64,000 bases of DNA from Pannonibacter phragmitetus_B (GTDB lineage: Bacteria; Pseudomonadota; Alphaproteobacteria; Rhizobiales; Stappiaceae). The position numbers and the translations under genes were made by a program. Under the pieces are notes generated by a model. That model did not search any database, had not been told where the DNA came from, and worked only from the letters and a program-made list of their open reading frames with translations. Shown here one piece after another: positions 19,896 through 30,383 of the stretch. Location of the stretch: NCBI RefSeq assembly GCF_050510895.1, contig NZ_JBNINT010000001.1:3410001-3474000 (forward strand). Reading direction: 5' to 3'. The first letter of the stretch is position 1; every line of letters begins with the position of its first letter.

Positions 19896-21476
19896 TCACG
19901 CGGCAAAGGCGCCATGGGCTCTGCTGTCTTCGGTTTCCAGCGCATCGCGCAGCTTTGCCGCCTGCGCTTCCAGCTCCGCCAGTCCCTGCTGCAACGAGGA
20001 GGCCGATGCGCCGAGGCTGGCTGTCAACGCAAAGAGAGCCCCGGTCTCTCCGGCAAGGCGGCTGTTGTCATCCAGCACATCGCGGGCGGTTGCTTCCAGA
20101 CGGGTGGCCGTTTCTTCCTGTGCGGAGATCGCACGGGCGATATCTGCCGTGCTTTCATCCAGCGTGCCCATGATGGACGTAATTCCGCCAATGGCCTCGA
20201 CCGCGCCCTTGGTCTCAGCCGCGATGGCATTGATCTGAGCGGTGATGTCGCTCGTTGCCTTGGCTGTCTGGGTGGCGAGATCCTTCACCTCCGAGGCGAC
20301 AACGGCAAAACCGCGCCCGGCAACACCTGCGCGAGCGGCCTCGATGGTGGCATTGAGCGCCAGAAGATTGGTTTGCCCGGCAATGGCCTGGATCATGCCC
20401 ACGACCTCTCCAATGCGGCCCACGGAACCGGCCAGGCTGGTGATGCGCTGGCTGGAGACTTCAGTGCCGCGCGCCACCTCGGAGATGGCACCCGATGCCC
20501 CAGCGACCTTGCGGGCGATATCGCTGGCAGAGACTGCCAGTTCGCCCGAGGCATTGGCGATCCGTTCGATCCGGCCCGATGTGGCGCTGCCGGTGCCGCC
20601 CAGACCAGCGCTGCCTTGCGCGCCATCTCCGATGCGCAAGGCCAGAGCCGCAGCCTGACGGCGTAAATCCGAGATCTGACCCGAGATCAGCGCCAGACCA
20701 GTTTCCAGCTCGGCCCGTTTCAACGCAGAGGCAGCCGAGGGCTGCAGCTCAGGTTGCGGCGCGGGACTGACTGCGACTGGCAAAGGCACGACAGACATGG
20801 AAGGTTCTGGCACGGAAGGCTCTGGCTGTCGCACCGCTGCCAGCTGCGCCTCAAGCGCGCTGATGCGCGACTGGGCACTGGCCAGTTCTGCGTAGTCCGC
20901 CTGCTCCAGACGCTCAAGATGCGCAAGGAACCGGCAAATCGCGCCTGTGAAGAGCCCGGTCACGGCCACATAGGCGAACACCTGCGGCCAGCCGCTGCCC
21001 TCGGGTGGAATGGCCCAGGGATAAAAGGCAGCGGCCAGAACATGCAGCGCAGCACTTGCCGTGCCGTAGGCCGCCGTCATCCGCCAGTCCAACCCGGCCG
21101 CCAGTACTGCCAGCAGCAGCAGTCCATAAAGCTGCGCAAGGTTCTGCCAGGCGATGAAAGCCGGATCATCCGTGAGAGAAGCCATCAGAAGGAGCGACAG
21201 GCAGGCCATGACAGCAGCAGCCACCATGCGGGCCGCCGTGCCCTGCTCCGCCCGCAGCCACAAGGCCGTGGCGCAGGCCCCCAGAATGAGCGCGGCGCCC
21301 GAAACCATGGAGGCCGAAGTCTGGGGGTTTAACCAGCCAGCCGCCGTCACGGCCAGAACATTGGCCCAGAGGAAGAACATCAGCAGCCTGAAGCCTGCTG
21401 CACGCAGGCTGTCGTAGCGGATCATGCCGTTCTCGCCTTCAGCGCGCCTCGAGGGTGCGCTCGCAGCAGCCGTCAT
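19896..21476 (-). CDS. Methyl-accepting chemotaxis protein with a multi-pass membrane N-terminus
   Basis: The C-terminal half carries a full chemoreceptor signalling domain, with the tip segment GQTNLLALNATIEAARAG. There is no large periplasmic domain. About six hydrophobic segments fill the first 190 residues and join a coiled coil (LEQADYAELASAQSRISALEAQ) and a Pro-rich linker. The receptor probably senses something inside the membrane, such as energy state or a membrane-soluble ligand. The start is unsure: ATGs at 21476 and 21425 (MIRYDSLRAAG) both fit, and GGCGAG before the latter is the better RBS. No chemotaxis genes are adjacent. Confidence 0.88.
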   Translation of the reverse strand: MTAAASAPSRRAEGENGMIRYDSLRAAGFRLLMFFLWANVLAVTAAGWLNPQTSASMVSGAALILGACATALWLRAEQGTAARMVAAAVMACLSLLLMASLTDDPAFIAWQNLAQLYGLLLLAVLAAGLDWRMTAAYGTASAALHVLAAAFYPWAIPPEGSGWPQVFAYVAVTGLFTGAICRFLAHLERLEQADYAELASAQSRISALEAQLAAVRQPEPSVPEPSMSVVPLPVAVSPAPQPELQPSAASALKRAELETGLALISGQISDLRRQAAALALRIGDGAQGSAGLGGTGSATSGRIERIANASGELAVSASDIARKVAGASGAISEVARGTEVSSQRITSLAGSVGRIGEVVGMIQAIAGQTNLLALNATIEAARAGVAGRGFAVVASEVKDLATQTAKATSDITAQINAIAAETKGAVEAIGGITSIMGTLDESTADIARAISAQEETATRLEATARDVLDDNSRLAGETGALFALTASLGASASSLQQGLAELEAQAAKLRDALETEDSRAHGAFAA

Positions 21477-21665
21477 CCGGCAGCGGTTTTCACAAGGTTC
21501 GGACGGGGAAAGGCTGACGGCACCGCCAGCCGGACGACAACGCACCCCAGCCAAGAGAACGCTAGGCTAATCATGCTTAACGATGTGTAAATACGAGGCA
21601 AACTGCAAGCGTATGGAGGCAGGATTTACCGGCTGAGCGCAAGACCCGGGCCTGACACCAGCCCA

Positions 21666-22312
21666 TCAGGGCCCCTGCACCGCCTCGGACAAGGCAACGG
21701 CGTCCGCCTCAGGCAAGAGCCCTGCCCAGGCCAGCACATGCTGGATAAGTGCGATCTGCGCCTGCTGGCGCTGCCAGCGGTCCTCCGCCTCCCCTTCCTG
21801 CAAGAAGGGGCCATCATCCTGCCTTTTCGTCCCGCCGGCAGCCTTGCGCCGAAGCTTGCGCAGATAGGCCTTGCAGCGGGCCTCATCCGCCTGAAATGGC
21901 GCTAATGATACCGCATCACCCTCACAGCGGCGCAGCAGCGCGTCCGCCGCCGCCGCCAGCTCGGCCAGAGCCGCAGGGTCTGGTGACGTCTCAGCAGTCA
22001 GAAGGCGTGCCAGATGCTTCATGGCGCGTGAAGCGGCCTGCAGCCGGGCTGCCCGGGCCGGATAAGCGGGGCCCATCGCCTTGCGAAAGACCTTGAAGCA
22101 CCAGCGCGCTTCCCTGAGCTCCCGGCGCGCCGCAGCAATGGCATCGCGGCCCGGCAGGTCCTTCAGGGCCGCCCGCGCCGTGATCACTCCGTCAAGAATC
22201 ATCGCCCGCAGAATAACGCCCGTCGGCGCGCCATGGGGCGCTGCCAGCCCGTTCTGCGGACTTCCGGTCGAAAGATAAGTTCCACCTGCAACGCTTCGGG
22301 TGCGGTCCAGCA

Positions 22313-22313
<1 letters not shown>
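21666..22313 (-). CDS. Hypothetical helical protein, CHAD-domain-like
   Basis: A 215-residue, Ala/Arg-rich protein predicted to be almost all helix. The pattern of conserved basic residues in AARRELREARWCFKVFRKAMG and the following helices resembles CHAD domains, which bind polyphosphate. The match is by eye and the protein is shorter than most CHAD proteins. Its ATG overlaps the msrA stop in the arrangement TGATG, so it is translationally coupled to msrA. No function is assigned. Confidence 0.55.
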
Positions 22314-22995
<682 letters not shown>

Positions 22996-23058
22996 GTCTT
23001 GCACTCCCTGTGAGACAGATGGTGGCGGGCAGACGAAACAGGCAAGCCTTTCACGGCT

Positions 23059-23379
23059 TCAGATGAGCTCGCGGCGCGTGCGGGCTGAGCCTGCCGCGAG
23101 CAGCAGAAAGGCTGCAGGCATGGCCACCGCCCAGACCGGCAGGGACAAGACGGCGCCAATCACCCAGTCCCACGCCCAGGATCCCACATGGGTCACGACA
23201 GCCTTGCCGGCAAGGGCGAGGCTTTCAGCGGAAAACTCGGCCCAGACTTCGGCCAGGGGCGTGAAGGAAAATCCGGATGCAGCGACGGAACGGCTCCCAT
23301 CCACCACCGCAGCGACCACGGCAACGCCAAGCAGAAAGAAACCACCCAGTCGCAATACCAGGCGCAAGAGGGCAAACAT
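23059..23379 (-). CDS. Small hypothetical membrane protein
   Basis: A 106-residue protein starting MFALLRLVLRLGGFFLL. The first hydrophobic segment is at about 5-27 and the second at about 78-100, separated by a soluble stretch with conserved-looking Trp and Phe residues. The layout suggests a hairpin with both ends in the cytoplasm. I recognise no family. It lies between msrA and a tRNA gene and is transcribed toward msrA with a 63-bp gap, so it may share a transcript with msrA. Confidence 0.6.
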   Translation of the reverse strand: MFALLRLVLRLGGFFLLGVAVVAAVVDGSRSVAASGFSFTPLAEVWAEFSAESLALAGKAVVTHVGSWAWDWVIGAVLSLPVWAVAMPAAFLLLAAGSARTRRELI

Positions 23380-23677
23380 GCGTCCAGAGCCTCCAATTTC
23401 CACAGCCTGACACACCGGTTCTTCAGGTCTTGCTGACCCTCGTCCGGCCCCGGCAGCCAAGCCTCACTGCTTTTTTCAGATTTTGCCGCAAAAGACCATC
23501 CCGCAAAGCGGACAAGACCGCTACGGCAAAGTTTTCCCCGGCCCAAAACAGTTCTAAGCCCGCCCAAACACCTTCAAAAGACCGCAGTTTTCCGCCACTT
23601 TCTGCTAAACTCAGCCAAGCTTGGCTGTCCTTATGCGGCAACGCTCTGAAAAGCTGGAAAAAATTTGCCGCCGGTCC

Positions 23678-23705
23678 TTGCACTCCGCGTCCATCTGGGT
23701 ATATT
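23678..23705 (+). promoter_or_regulatory. Likely sigma-70 promoter of tRNA-Ser
   Basis: TTGCAC (23678-23683) and TATATT (23700-23705) are separated by 16 bp and lie about 33 bp before the mature tRNA 5' end. The -10 is a good match and the -35 fair. Confidence 0.5.
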
Positions 23706-23738
23706 CCGCCCACTCCAAGCGGCAAGCCCGCTGCGGAC

Positions 23739-23828
<90 letters not shown>

Positions 23829-24231
23829 TTCTCTTTCAAGACAACCGTGATCAGCCTGCGTGCAGCAAAGTTGCTGCTGGCAGGATATTGTCTGCTCTGA
23901 GCATGATTCCTCATCGCATCTGTCTGCACACGCGCAAGAAGCCGCTCTTTCGATGCTTGAGCAGCTGCTGAGCCGGTATATGCCCAAGCTTTCTGCCGGT
24001 CAGGCTTTAGAGCTCATCCAGCGGAAACCTCGCAAGTACAGGCATGACCCGCAAGGGCCGCTCCAATCGCACAGCCCAGAGTATGATTATGATTTAAGCA
24101 GCCGGCAGCGTCGGTCTATGACGGCAAGCCGTCCAAAATGTCATTAAAGTTACATTTTAGCCTGAGATAACGACGCCATCAGATGAGAAAGCCCTCATCT
24201 TTGATAAGTTTCGTCATCTCAGGATTTAAAA
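23829..24231. other. Gene-free stretch between tRNA-Ser and the autotransporter
   Basis: About 400 bp with no convincing gene. The last 100 bp is AT-richer and should hold the autotransporter promoter. I looked for a duplicated tRNA end (attachment site) and an integrase and found neither. Confidence 0.5.
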
Positions 24232-27200
24232 ATGTCGCAAAGTTTACTTTCTGGCACGCAGCGTCTTGCGCGGCTTGCCAGTGTTTCGCGTCTCACCCTT
24301 GCGATTTGCAGTGCCACGGTTGCAAGCCTTGCCGGGCCGGCACTGGCTGCAGATGGCACTTTCCGGCTGCTGACCTTCAACACGTGGGGCGAACGTTTCC
24401 GCAGTGATGTGTCGCAGATGTCGGATTTCTTCGCCAAAGGTCAATATGACATCATTGCCTGGCAGGAGCTGCGCACAAACAGCCCCTATGCCGCGCAAGT
24501 CCCACCCATGCTGCAGGGTCTTGGCCTCGGCACTTACACCAGCACCCAGACGGGTGACACCGGCATCACGTCGCGACTCACCGGCACTGCGGGCGGTGTG
24601 AATGGCAGCGGCACCCAGGGTAACCGCTTCAGCTTCATCCAGCTCGACGCGCAGAACATGCTGCCGCAGACAACCGTGGCCTCGGTTCACCTCGACTATG
24701 CGGACGAATCCGTGCGCCGCCTTCAGGAAGCGCGCAACCTGATCGACTGGGCCAAAACCGTGGATGGCCCGCTGATCGTCACGGGTGACTTCAACGCCGG
24801 TGACGTTTCCGAGCGCGGCCTGCATCATGTGGACCAGCAGAAGCTTCTGCTGCGCAGCTATCTGCGCTCCAACAACAGCTTCTATTACGACCTGCTGACC
24901 CAGTACGCGGTGGACCGCACGCAGCTGGACAGCTTCATCACTGCCAACAACGGCCGCACGCTGGCCAATTCCGACATTCCGGACACGATGTTCGTGCCCG
25001 AGACCTATGCAGTTGAAAACAACACGCCGCAGACGATGAACCTGCTGAAGAAGCAGTTCATGCTTCTGCAGAAGGCGGGCGAGCGTGAGCAGTTTGCCCC
25101 GCATGACCTGCGCGATGGCAGCACCACCTGGCCCAGCGCCGGAGAGGATGCGACCAACACCTGGCCGAGCTGGGACCGCGCCAAGATTGACCACATCCTT
25201 GTCTCCCGTCCCTTCGGTAAATGGTGGGAGCTGTCCAGTGACGCCAGCGACCCTTATGTCGGCGTCCTTGACAAGACAGGTTATGCCATCAACGGCACGA
25301 CGCCGTTGAGCGACCACGAGCTGACCGCCCATGACATGAGGTGGGTTGGCCCGGCACTGCAAAAATACGCAGCAGGTCAGGGCGCGGCCGACAAGACCAG
25401 GCTTGTCTGGGGCACGGAAGCTGCCGTGTTCAACGAGAAGAACAAGGTCTTCTACCTGACGCGCAACAACATGCGCACCGACCTCTATCTTGGCCAGATT
25501 GCCGATGAGGACGGCATGCCGCTTCTCGCCAATCTGACGCTGGCCGAGAAGAAGACCCTGCTCGACTGCATGAGCAAGGATCCGCGCTTCCAGCAGGCAA
25601 TCCGCGACTACTGCATCGACGATCACAGCTTCATCGGCGAAACCCTGGTCAAGAATGGTGGCACCATCATCGTTGACGAGGATGCAGCACTTGGCGGCTC
25701 AAACGCCCAGCTGCGCCTTGCCGATGGCCGCCTGCGCGTTGCGGGCACCAGCATGGGTGAACTGAACCGCGCCGTGGTTCTGGAAGGCACAGGCGGTGCC
25801 ATCGATGTGGAAGCCGCTGGTCATTCGCTCACCATCGCCAGGACGATTTCCGGCTCGGGCTCCCTGACCAAGGAAGGTGCAGGACGGCTGAACCTCACCG
25901 GCGTCAACACCTACACGGGCGGCACCACCGTCGCCGGCGGCACCTTGTCGGTGAACGGCTCCATCGCCAACTCATCCCTGGTCACGGTTCTGGACGGCGG
26001 CACGCTTGGCGGCACCGGCACCACGGGTGCCCTGCGCATTGCAAGGGGCGGCGTCCTGGCGCCCGGCAACTCCATCGGCACGCTGAACGTCAATGGTGAC
26101 GTGACATTCGATCCGGGCTCGACCTACCGGGTGGAAGTGGACCAGAGCGGCAACAGCGACAGGCTGGCAGCCACGGGCACGATCACCATCAACAACAGCA
26201 CGCTGGACTTCGTGCCGGTCAACACCAGTATCGTGCCGCAGACTGCCTACACCATCTTCTCGGCTGCAGGCGGCATCTCGGGCACCTTCGGTTCCGTCAC
26301 CTCCAGCTTTGCCTTCCTCAACCCCTATCTGACCTACACCGGCAACAGCATCAGCCTGCAGCTGCTGCGCAATGACGTGCGCTTTGCCGATGTGGCGGGC
26401 AGCGCCAACGGCCGGGCGGTTGCAGGGGCCATCGACGGCATGCGTACCAGCGATCCGCTGTTCAACACCCTTCTGCCTCTCTATGCCACAACGGCACGTG
26501 ATGGCTTCCAGCAGCTTTCGGGCGAGTTCTATGCCTCCATGGCAGGCGCACTGGCCGAGGAAAGCCAGTTCAGCCGCGACGCAGTCACCTCCCGCATGCG
26601 GGCTCCGGCCTCCGGCTTCACGGACGGGCGCTGGCAGCCGTGGATGCAGAGCTACGGTGCCTTCGGCCGCACTGGAGGTGATGGCCTCGACACCCTGAAG
26701 CGGACGAGCGGCGGCGTGTTCTTCGGCACGGACATCGCGATCGACAGCACCACGCGCCTTGGCGTCATGGGTGGCTACGGCTACACGCACCTCACAAGCA
26801 AGGGCGTGGCGGCTTCTGCAGATGCCAACAGCGGGCTCATCGGCCTCTATGGTGCGACCGCTATCGACAAGCTGCGCCTCACCTATGGCTCCACCGTCTC
26901 CTTCTCCCGCGCCGATGCGGAGCGCACTGTTGCCTTTGGCAACTTCGCCAACAGCCTTCAGGCCAAGGTGAATGGCACCACCGCACAGGTGTTCGGTGAA
27001 GCCGCCTATGCCTTTGATCTGGAGAAGGTCACGCTCGAGCCCCTGGCAGGACTGGCCCACGTGCATGTGCACAGCGGCTCCTTTGCCGAAAGCGGCGGTG
27101 CAGCGGCCCTGTCCGGTTCAGCATCCGGCTATGATGCAACCTTCACCACGCTCGGACTGCGGGCCTTCACTGACCTGAAGCTGGGGAAACGCTGGCGCGT

Positions 27201-27443
27201 GTCTCCGCGGAAGCCGGCTGGCGCCATGCTTTTGGTGACAAGCCGCAAGCCACACTGGCGTTCGACCGCGGCAGCGCCTTCAGCATCGAAGGCGCAGGCG
27301 TTGCACGCGACACCGCGTTCATCCGGACGGGTGTGGATGTGAGCCTGCGGGAGAATGCGTCCCTGTCACTGAAATACACCGGGGGCTTCTCCTCGGAGGG
27401 CGGAACCCATGGCATCAATGCCGGTGTGAAGATCCGTTTCTAA
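24232..27443 (+). CDS. Autotransporter with an endonuclease/exonuclease/phosphatase-type passenger, frameshifted in the last beta-barrel strands
   Basis: A type V secreted protein of about 1070 residues when corrected. A signal peptide ends near A39-A40. The passenger (about 43-370) has the full EEP (DNase I-like) motif set: N50 in TFNTW, E79 in WQE, H153, D186 and N188 in GDFN, D320-H321 in KIDHI and S360-D361-H362. A 150-residue region of unknown type follows, with C446 and C461. Then come beta-helix/autochaperone repeats (SLTKEGAGRLNLTGVNTYTGGTT and on) and a 12-strand barrel from about residue 785. As given, the frame runs to a stop at 27342. A missing base near 27200-27206 restores the barrel, which then ends in GVKIRF at 27443. 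The enzyme could be a nuclease, sphingomyelinase or phosphoinositide phosphatase. Confidence 0.88.
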
Positions 27444-27467
27444 GCATCCATCGGCCAGACATCAGTG

Positions 27468-27498
27468 CAGGGCGGAGAAATCCGCCCTGTTTGTTTTG
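27468..27498 (+). terminator. Intrinsic terminator of the autotransporter gene
   Basis: A perfect 9-bp stem (CAGGGCGGA) with a GAAA tetraloop is followed by TTTGTTTTG, 25 bp after the corrected stop. Its position supports 27443 as the true gene end. Confidence 0.9.
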
Positions 27499-27593
27499 CA
27501 TTTTCACGCCCTCTGTCATTGCCTGTCCCAGTGCAGAAGGTTAGTTTTCGCCGCAACGCAGATGAACCCGGAACTATGTCTTGAAGGTCGGCA

Positions 27594-28358
27594 ATGGATA
27601 AAAAGACCCGGCGGCAGTCAGAAATTCTGCTGCAACTTGAAAAGCTGCGTTACCTTTCGCTGGAAGACATCAGCCAGGCATTCAACGTGACCACCCAGAC
27701 CGCGCGCCGCGATGTGCAGGAGCTGGAGCTGGCCGGAAAGGTGCGCCGGCTGCATGGCGGAGCAGCTCTCGCCCAGCCAGTCGATCCTCTGGTGCTGCGC
27801 GCCCGCCGGGTGGAAAATGCCGCGGCAAAAGCGCGTATCGGCGAGGCCGTGGCCCGCGGCATTGCGGATGGGTCAGCCATTTTCATTGATGCCGGGACCA
27901 CCTGCGAGGCCGTGGCCCGCGCCCTGCTCAGCCACAAGGGCCTCAGGGTCGTGACCTATTCCCTGCGGGTGGCCACGCTGCTCAGTGAAGGCACGGATTT
28001 CACCGTGGCTGTGCCGGGCGGCTTCGTGCGGCAGGTGGATGCCGGAGTGTTCCGCGCCGAAACACCGGAATTCATTGGCCGGTTCAAGTTCGACTGCGCC
28101 GTCATTTCCGTCAGTGGCATCGATTCTGCGGGCGATATCGGCGACGACGACCACGCGGAAGTTGCCGCCGTGCAGGCCGCCATGCGCCAGTCGGAGCGTA
28201 TCGTGCTGGCCGTGGACAACAGCAAGTTCGGCCGCCGCGCCCTCGTCAAGCTCTCCGGCCTCAACGGCATCCACGAGCTCGTCTGCGACGCCGAACCGGA
28301 CGCCCCCTTGCGCGCCCTTCTTGACCAGGCCGCCGTCCAGGTCACCGTCGCCACGTAA
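27594..28358 (+). CDS. DeoR-family transcriptional regulator
   Basis: A 254-residue repressor-type regulator. The N-terminal helix-turn-helix (about 7-55, LSLEDISQAFNVTTQTARRDV) is followed by LRRLHGGA-like KVRRLHGGAALAQP, the DeoR hallmark linker. The C-terminal sugar-phosphate-isomerase-like sensor domain has IFIDAGTTCEAVARAL and the closing region VDNSKFGRRALVKL. Such proteins usually bind a phosphorylated sugar. No sugar operon is adjacent: upstream is the autotransporter and downstream the convergent TAXI operon. Its targets may therefore be elsewhere. Confidence 0.92.
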   Translation: MDKKTRRQSEILLQLEKLRYLSLEDISQAFNVTTQTARRDVQELELAGKVRRLHGGAALAQPVDPLVLRARRVENAAAKARIGEAVARGIADGSAIFIDAGTTCEAVARALLSHKGLRVVTYSLRVATLLSEGTDFTVAVPGGFVRQVDAGVFRAETPEFIGRFKFDCAVISVSGIDSAGDIGDDDHAEVAAVQAAMRQSERIVLAVDNSKFGRRALVKLSGLNGIHELVCDAEPDAPLRALLDQAAVQVTVAT

Positions 28359-28380
28359 GGGGCGCGGCCGGCGGCAACAA

Positions 28381-28401
28381 GCCCGCCGTTCAACGGCGGG
28401 C
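28381..28401. terminator. Hairpin between convergent deoR-type and TAXI genes
   Basis: GCCCGCCGT and ACGGCGGGC form a perfect 9-bp stem around a three-base loop, 22 bp after the DeoR-type stop and 9 bp from the TAXI permease stop on the other strand. No U-tract follows, so it is a weak terminator candidate. Confidence 0.45.
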
Positions 28402-28409
28402 TCGCCGGG

Positions 28410-30311
28410 TCATTCGGCTGGCGCCGAGAAGAGCAGTCCGGAGGAACTGGAGCGGGCGGCGAGGGCCAGACCCGCGACCAGAAGCCACCCGGCGATGGTC
28501 GCCCCAACCCACAAGAGCGAACCGGATGGCGCGATGACGGCTGTCAGGCCCAATACGCCGATGACTGCCCGTGACTGAAGCGACAACGGCCGTCCGCACC
28601 ACCCTCCGAAAGCAACGGCCCACAGTGCTGTGGATGCCAGGAGCGACAGGCCGCCCAGACTGATCTGGACTGCAGTGCCCTGCCAGAGGATTGCCGGGTC
28701 AAAGATGAAGCTGAAGGGCACGAAGAAGGCAACCAGCGACAGGCCAAAGGCGGAGAAGCTGGTTTTCATCACCGGCGCTTTGCCCACAGCAGCCGCGGCA
28801 AAGGATGCAAGGGCAACCGGCGGCGTCACCATGGACAGCACACAGTAGTAGAAGATGAACATGTGCGCCGCGAGGGGCGGAATGCCCAGATCCTTGATCG
28901 CCGGGACGAACAGCACAGCACCAATGATATAGGCCGCCACCGTCGGCAGGCCCATGCCCATGACGATACAGCCAAGCATTGCCAGAATCAGGGAGGCGAA
29001 CAGGGAACCTTCTGCGACGGATGCGAGGGAGCCGGCAAACTTAAGCGCCAGATTGGACTGCACCGCCACAGCAATGACCACGCCGATGATCGCAATCGGT
29101 ACGGCGACCTCTGCGGCCTGCCGCGGAGCTTCCCTGAGAGCATTGATCACAGCCTTCCAGCTGTAGCGCGTGTTCTTGCGCAGAAACGGCACCAGGAAGC
29201 AGGAGGCCGCCGCAACCACGGCCGAATAGGCCGCCGAGAAGCCGCTCATCAGCGCACCGACGAGGATCAGCGGCGGCAGCAGCAGGTGAAGGCGCGGGCC
29301 GATGGCCTGAGTTGCCGCAACTTCTTCCGCCGTCATCGCCCGCAACCCATCGCGGCGAGCCATCAGATCCACCACCAGAAGCAATGCAACATAGAAAGCC
29401 ACGGCCGGAATGAGCGCTGCCAGAGCAACCTGTGCATAGGGCACATTCAGCATCTCGGCCATGATGAAGGCTGCCACGCCCATGACAGGCGGCATGATCT
29501 GTCCGCCGGTCGACGCAATGGCTTCGATGCCCGCAGCGCGGTGATCCGGAAAGCCCGTCTTCTTCATGAGCGGAATGGTGAGAACACCCGTCGAGACCAC
29601 ATTTGCCACCGCACTGCCGGAGATCGACCCCATGAGGGAGGAGGAAATGATCGCGGCCTTTGCGGTGCCGCCAGTGGCCCGGCCGGCCATTCGGATCGCA
29701 AGATCAATGAACAGCTGGCCGCCGCCGACAGCGGCATAGGCCGCACCGAACATAATGAAATAGAAGATGAAATTGACCGAGGTCGATGTGGTGATGCCCA
29801 GAACACCCGCCGTCGTCATGGTGGTGATTTCGATGGCCGCGTCCAGATCAAAGCCGCGGAAGGACAGCCATCCCGGCAGAAGGTTGCCCCAGAACGCATA
29901 GGCGATGAAGGCAAGCAGAACCCAGACCAGCACCATGCCGACCGCACGCCGCGCTCCTTCCAGAAGCAGCAGCACGAAGACACAGCCGGCGGCAATGTCC
30001 TGCGGCAGTACCGGCGACACATTCTCCATACGGGTGGTCAACCGGTCATACTCGACAAGGTAATAGGTGCCGACACCCAGCGTTGCCAGGATCAAGGCCG
30101 CATCCACAAGCGCCCTTGGAAAGGTGCTGCGGCCATCCTTCTGCAAGGGGGACCAGAGAAACAGCAGGATCAATGCAATGCAGACATGGGCGGGCCGCTC
30201 GAACAGCGGCTGCTGCGGCACAAGAATGATCCAGAGTTGAAACAGGATGAAGAGGACACCCAGGACGAACCGGGTAGAACTCACAGCCGAGCGGACAGAC
30301 AGGGTTTGCAT
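28410..30311 (-). CDS. TAXI-type TRAP transporter permease, 4TM/12TM fusion
   Basis: A 633-residue inner-membrane protein combining the small (DctQ-like) and large (DctM-like) TRAP subunits, as is standard for TAXI systems. The N-terminal four helices (to about residue 165) lead into the large subunit, with the conserved GGGQLFIDLA, SSSLMGSISGSAVANVVSTG and GGQIMPPVMG segments. The substrate-binding protein gene lies 72 bp upstream on the same strand. Uptake would be driven by a sodium or proton gradient. Association with a DapA-like lyase and a LacI regulator suggests a small organic acid, perhaps sugar-derived. Confidence 0.94.
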   Translation of the reverse strand: MQTLSVRSAVSSTRFVLGVLFILFQLWIILVPQQPLFERPAHVCIALILLFLWSPLQKDGRSTFPRALVDAALILATLGVGTYYLVEYDRLTTRMENVSPVLPQDIAAGCVFVLLLLEGARRAVGMVLVWVLLAFIAYAFWGNLLPGWLSFRGFDLDAAIEITTMTTAGVLGITTSTSVNFIFYFIMFGAAYAAVGGGQLFIDLAIRMAGRATGGTAKAAIISSSLMGSISGSAVANVVSTGVLTIPLMKKTGFPDHRAAGIEAIASTGGQIMPPVMGVAAFIMAEMLNVPYAQVALAALIPAVAFYVALLLVVDLMARRDGLRAMTAEEVAATQAIGPRLHLLLPPLILVGALMSGFSAAYSAVVAAASCFLVPFLRKNTRYSWKAVINALREAPRQAAEVAVPIAIIGVVIAVAVQSNLALKFAGSLASVAEGSLFASLILAMLGCIVMGMGLPTVAAYIIGAVLFVPAIKDLGIPPLAAHMFIFYYCVLSMVTPPVALASFAAAAVGKAPVMKTSFSAFGLSLVAFFVPFSFIFDPAILWQGTAVQISLGGLSLLASTALWAVAFGGWCGRPLSLQSRAVIGVLGLTAVIAPSGSLLWVGATIAGWLLVAGLALAARSSSSGLLFSAPAE

Positions 30312-30345
30312 ATTTCGAACCTCCTCCCAGGGCGCGAACAGACAG

Positions 30346-30376
30346 GCAGCCGGAGCCGAAGACCGGCACCGGCTGC
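30346..30376 (-). other. Intercistronic hairpin between TAXI binding protein and permease
   Basis: GCAGCCGG and CCGGCTGC form an 8-bp stem with further inner pairing. It lies just after the binding-protein stop. Such hairpins often protect the binding-protein mRNA and lower permease expression. Confidence 0.5.
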
Positions 30377-30383
30377 GGCGGAC

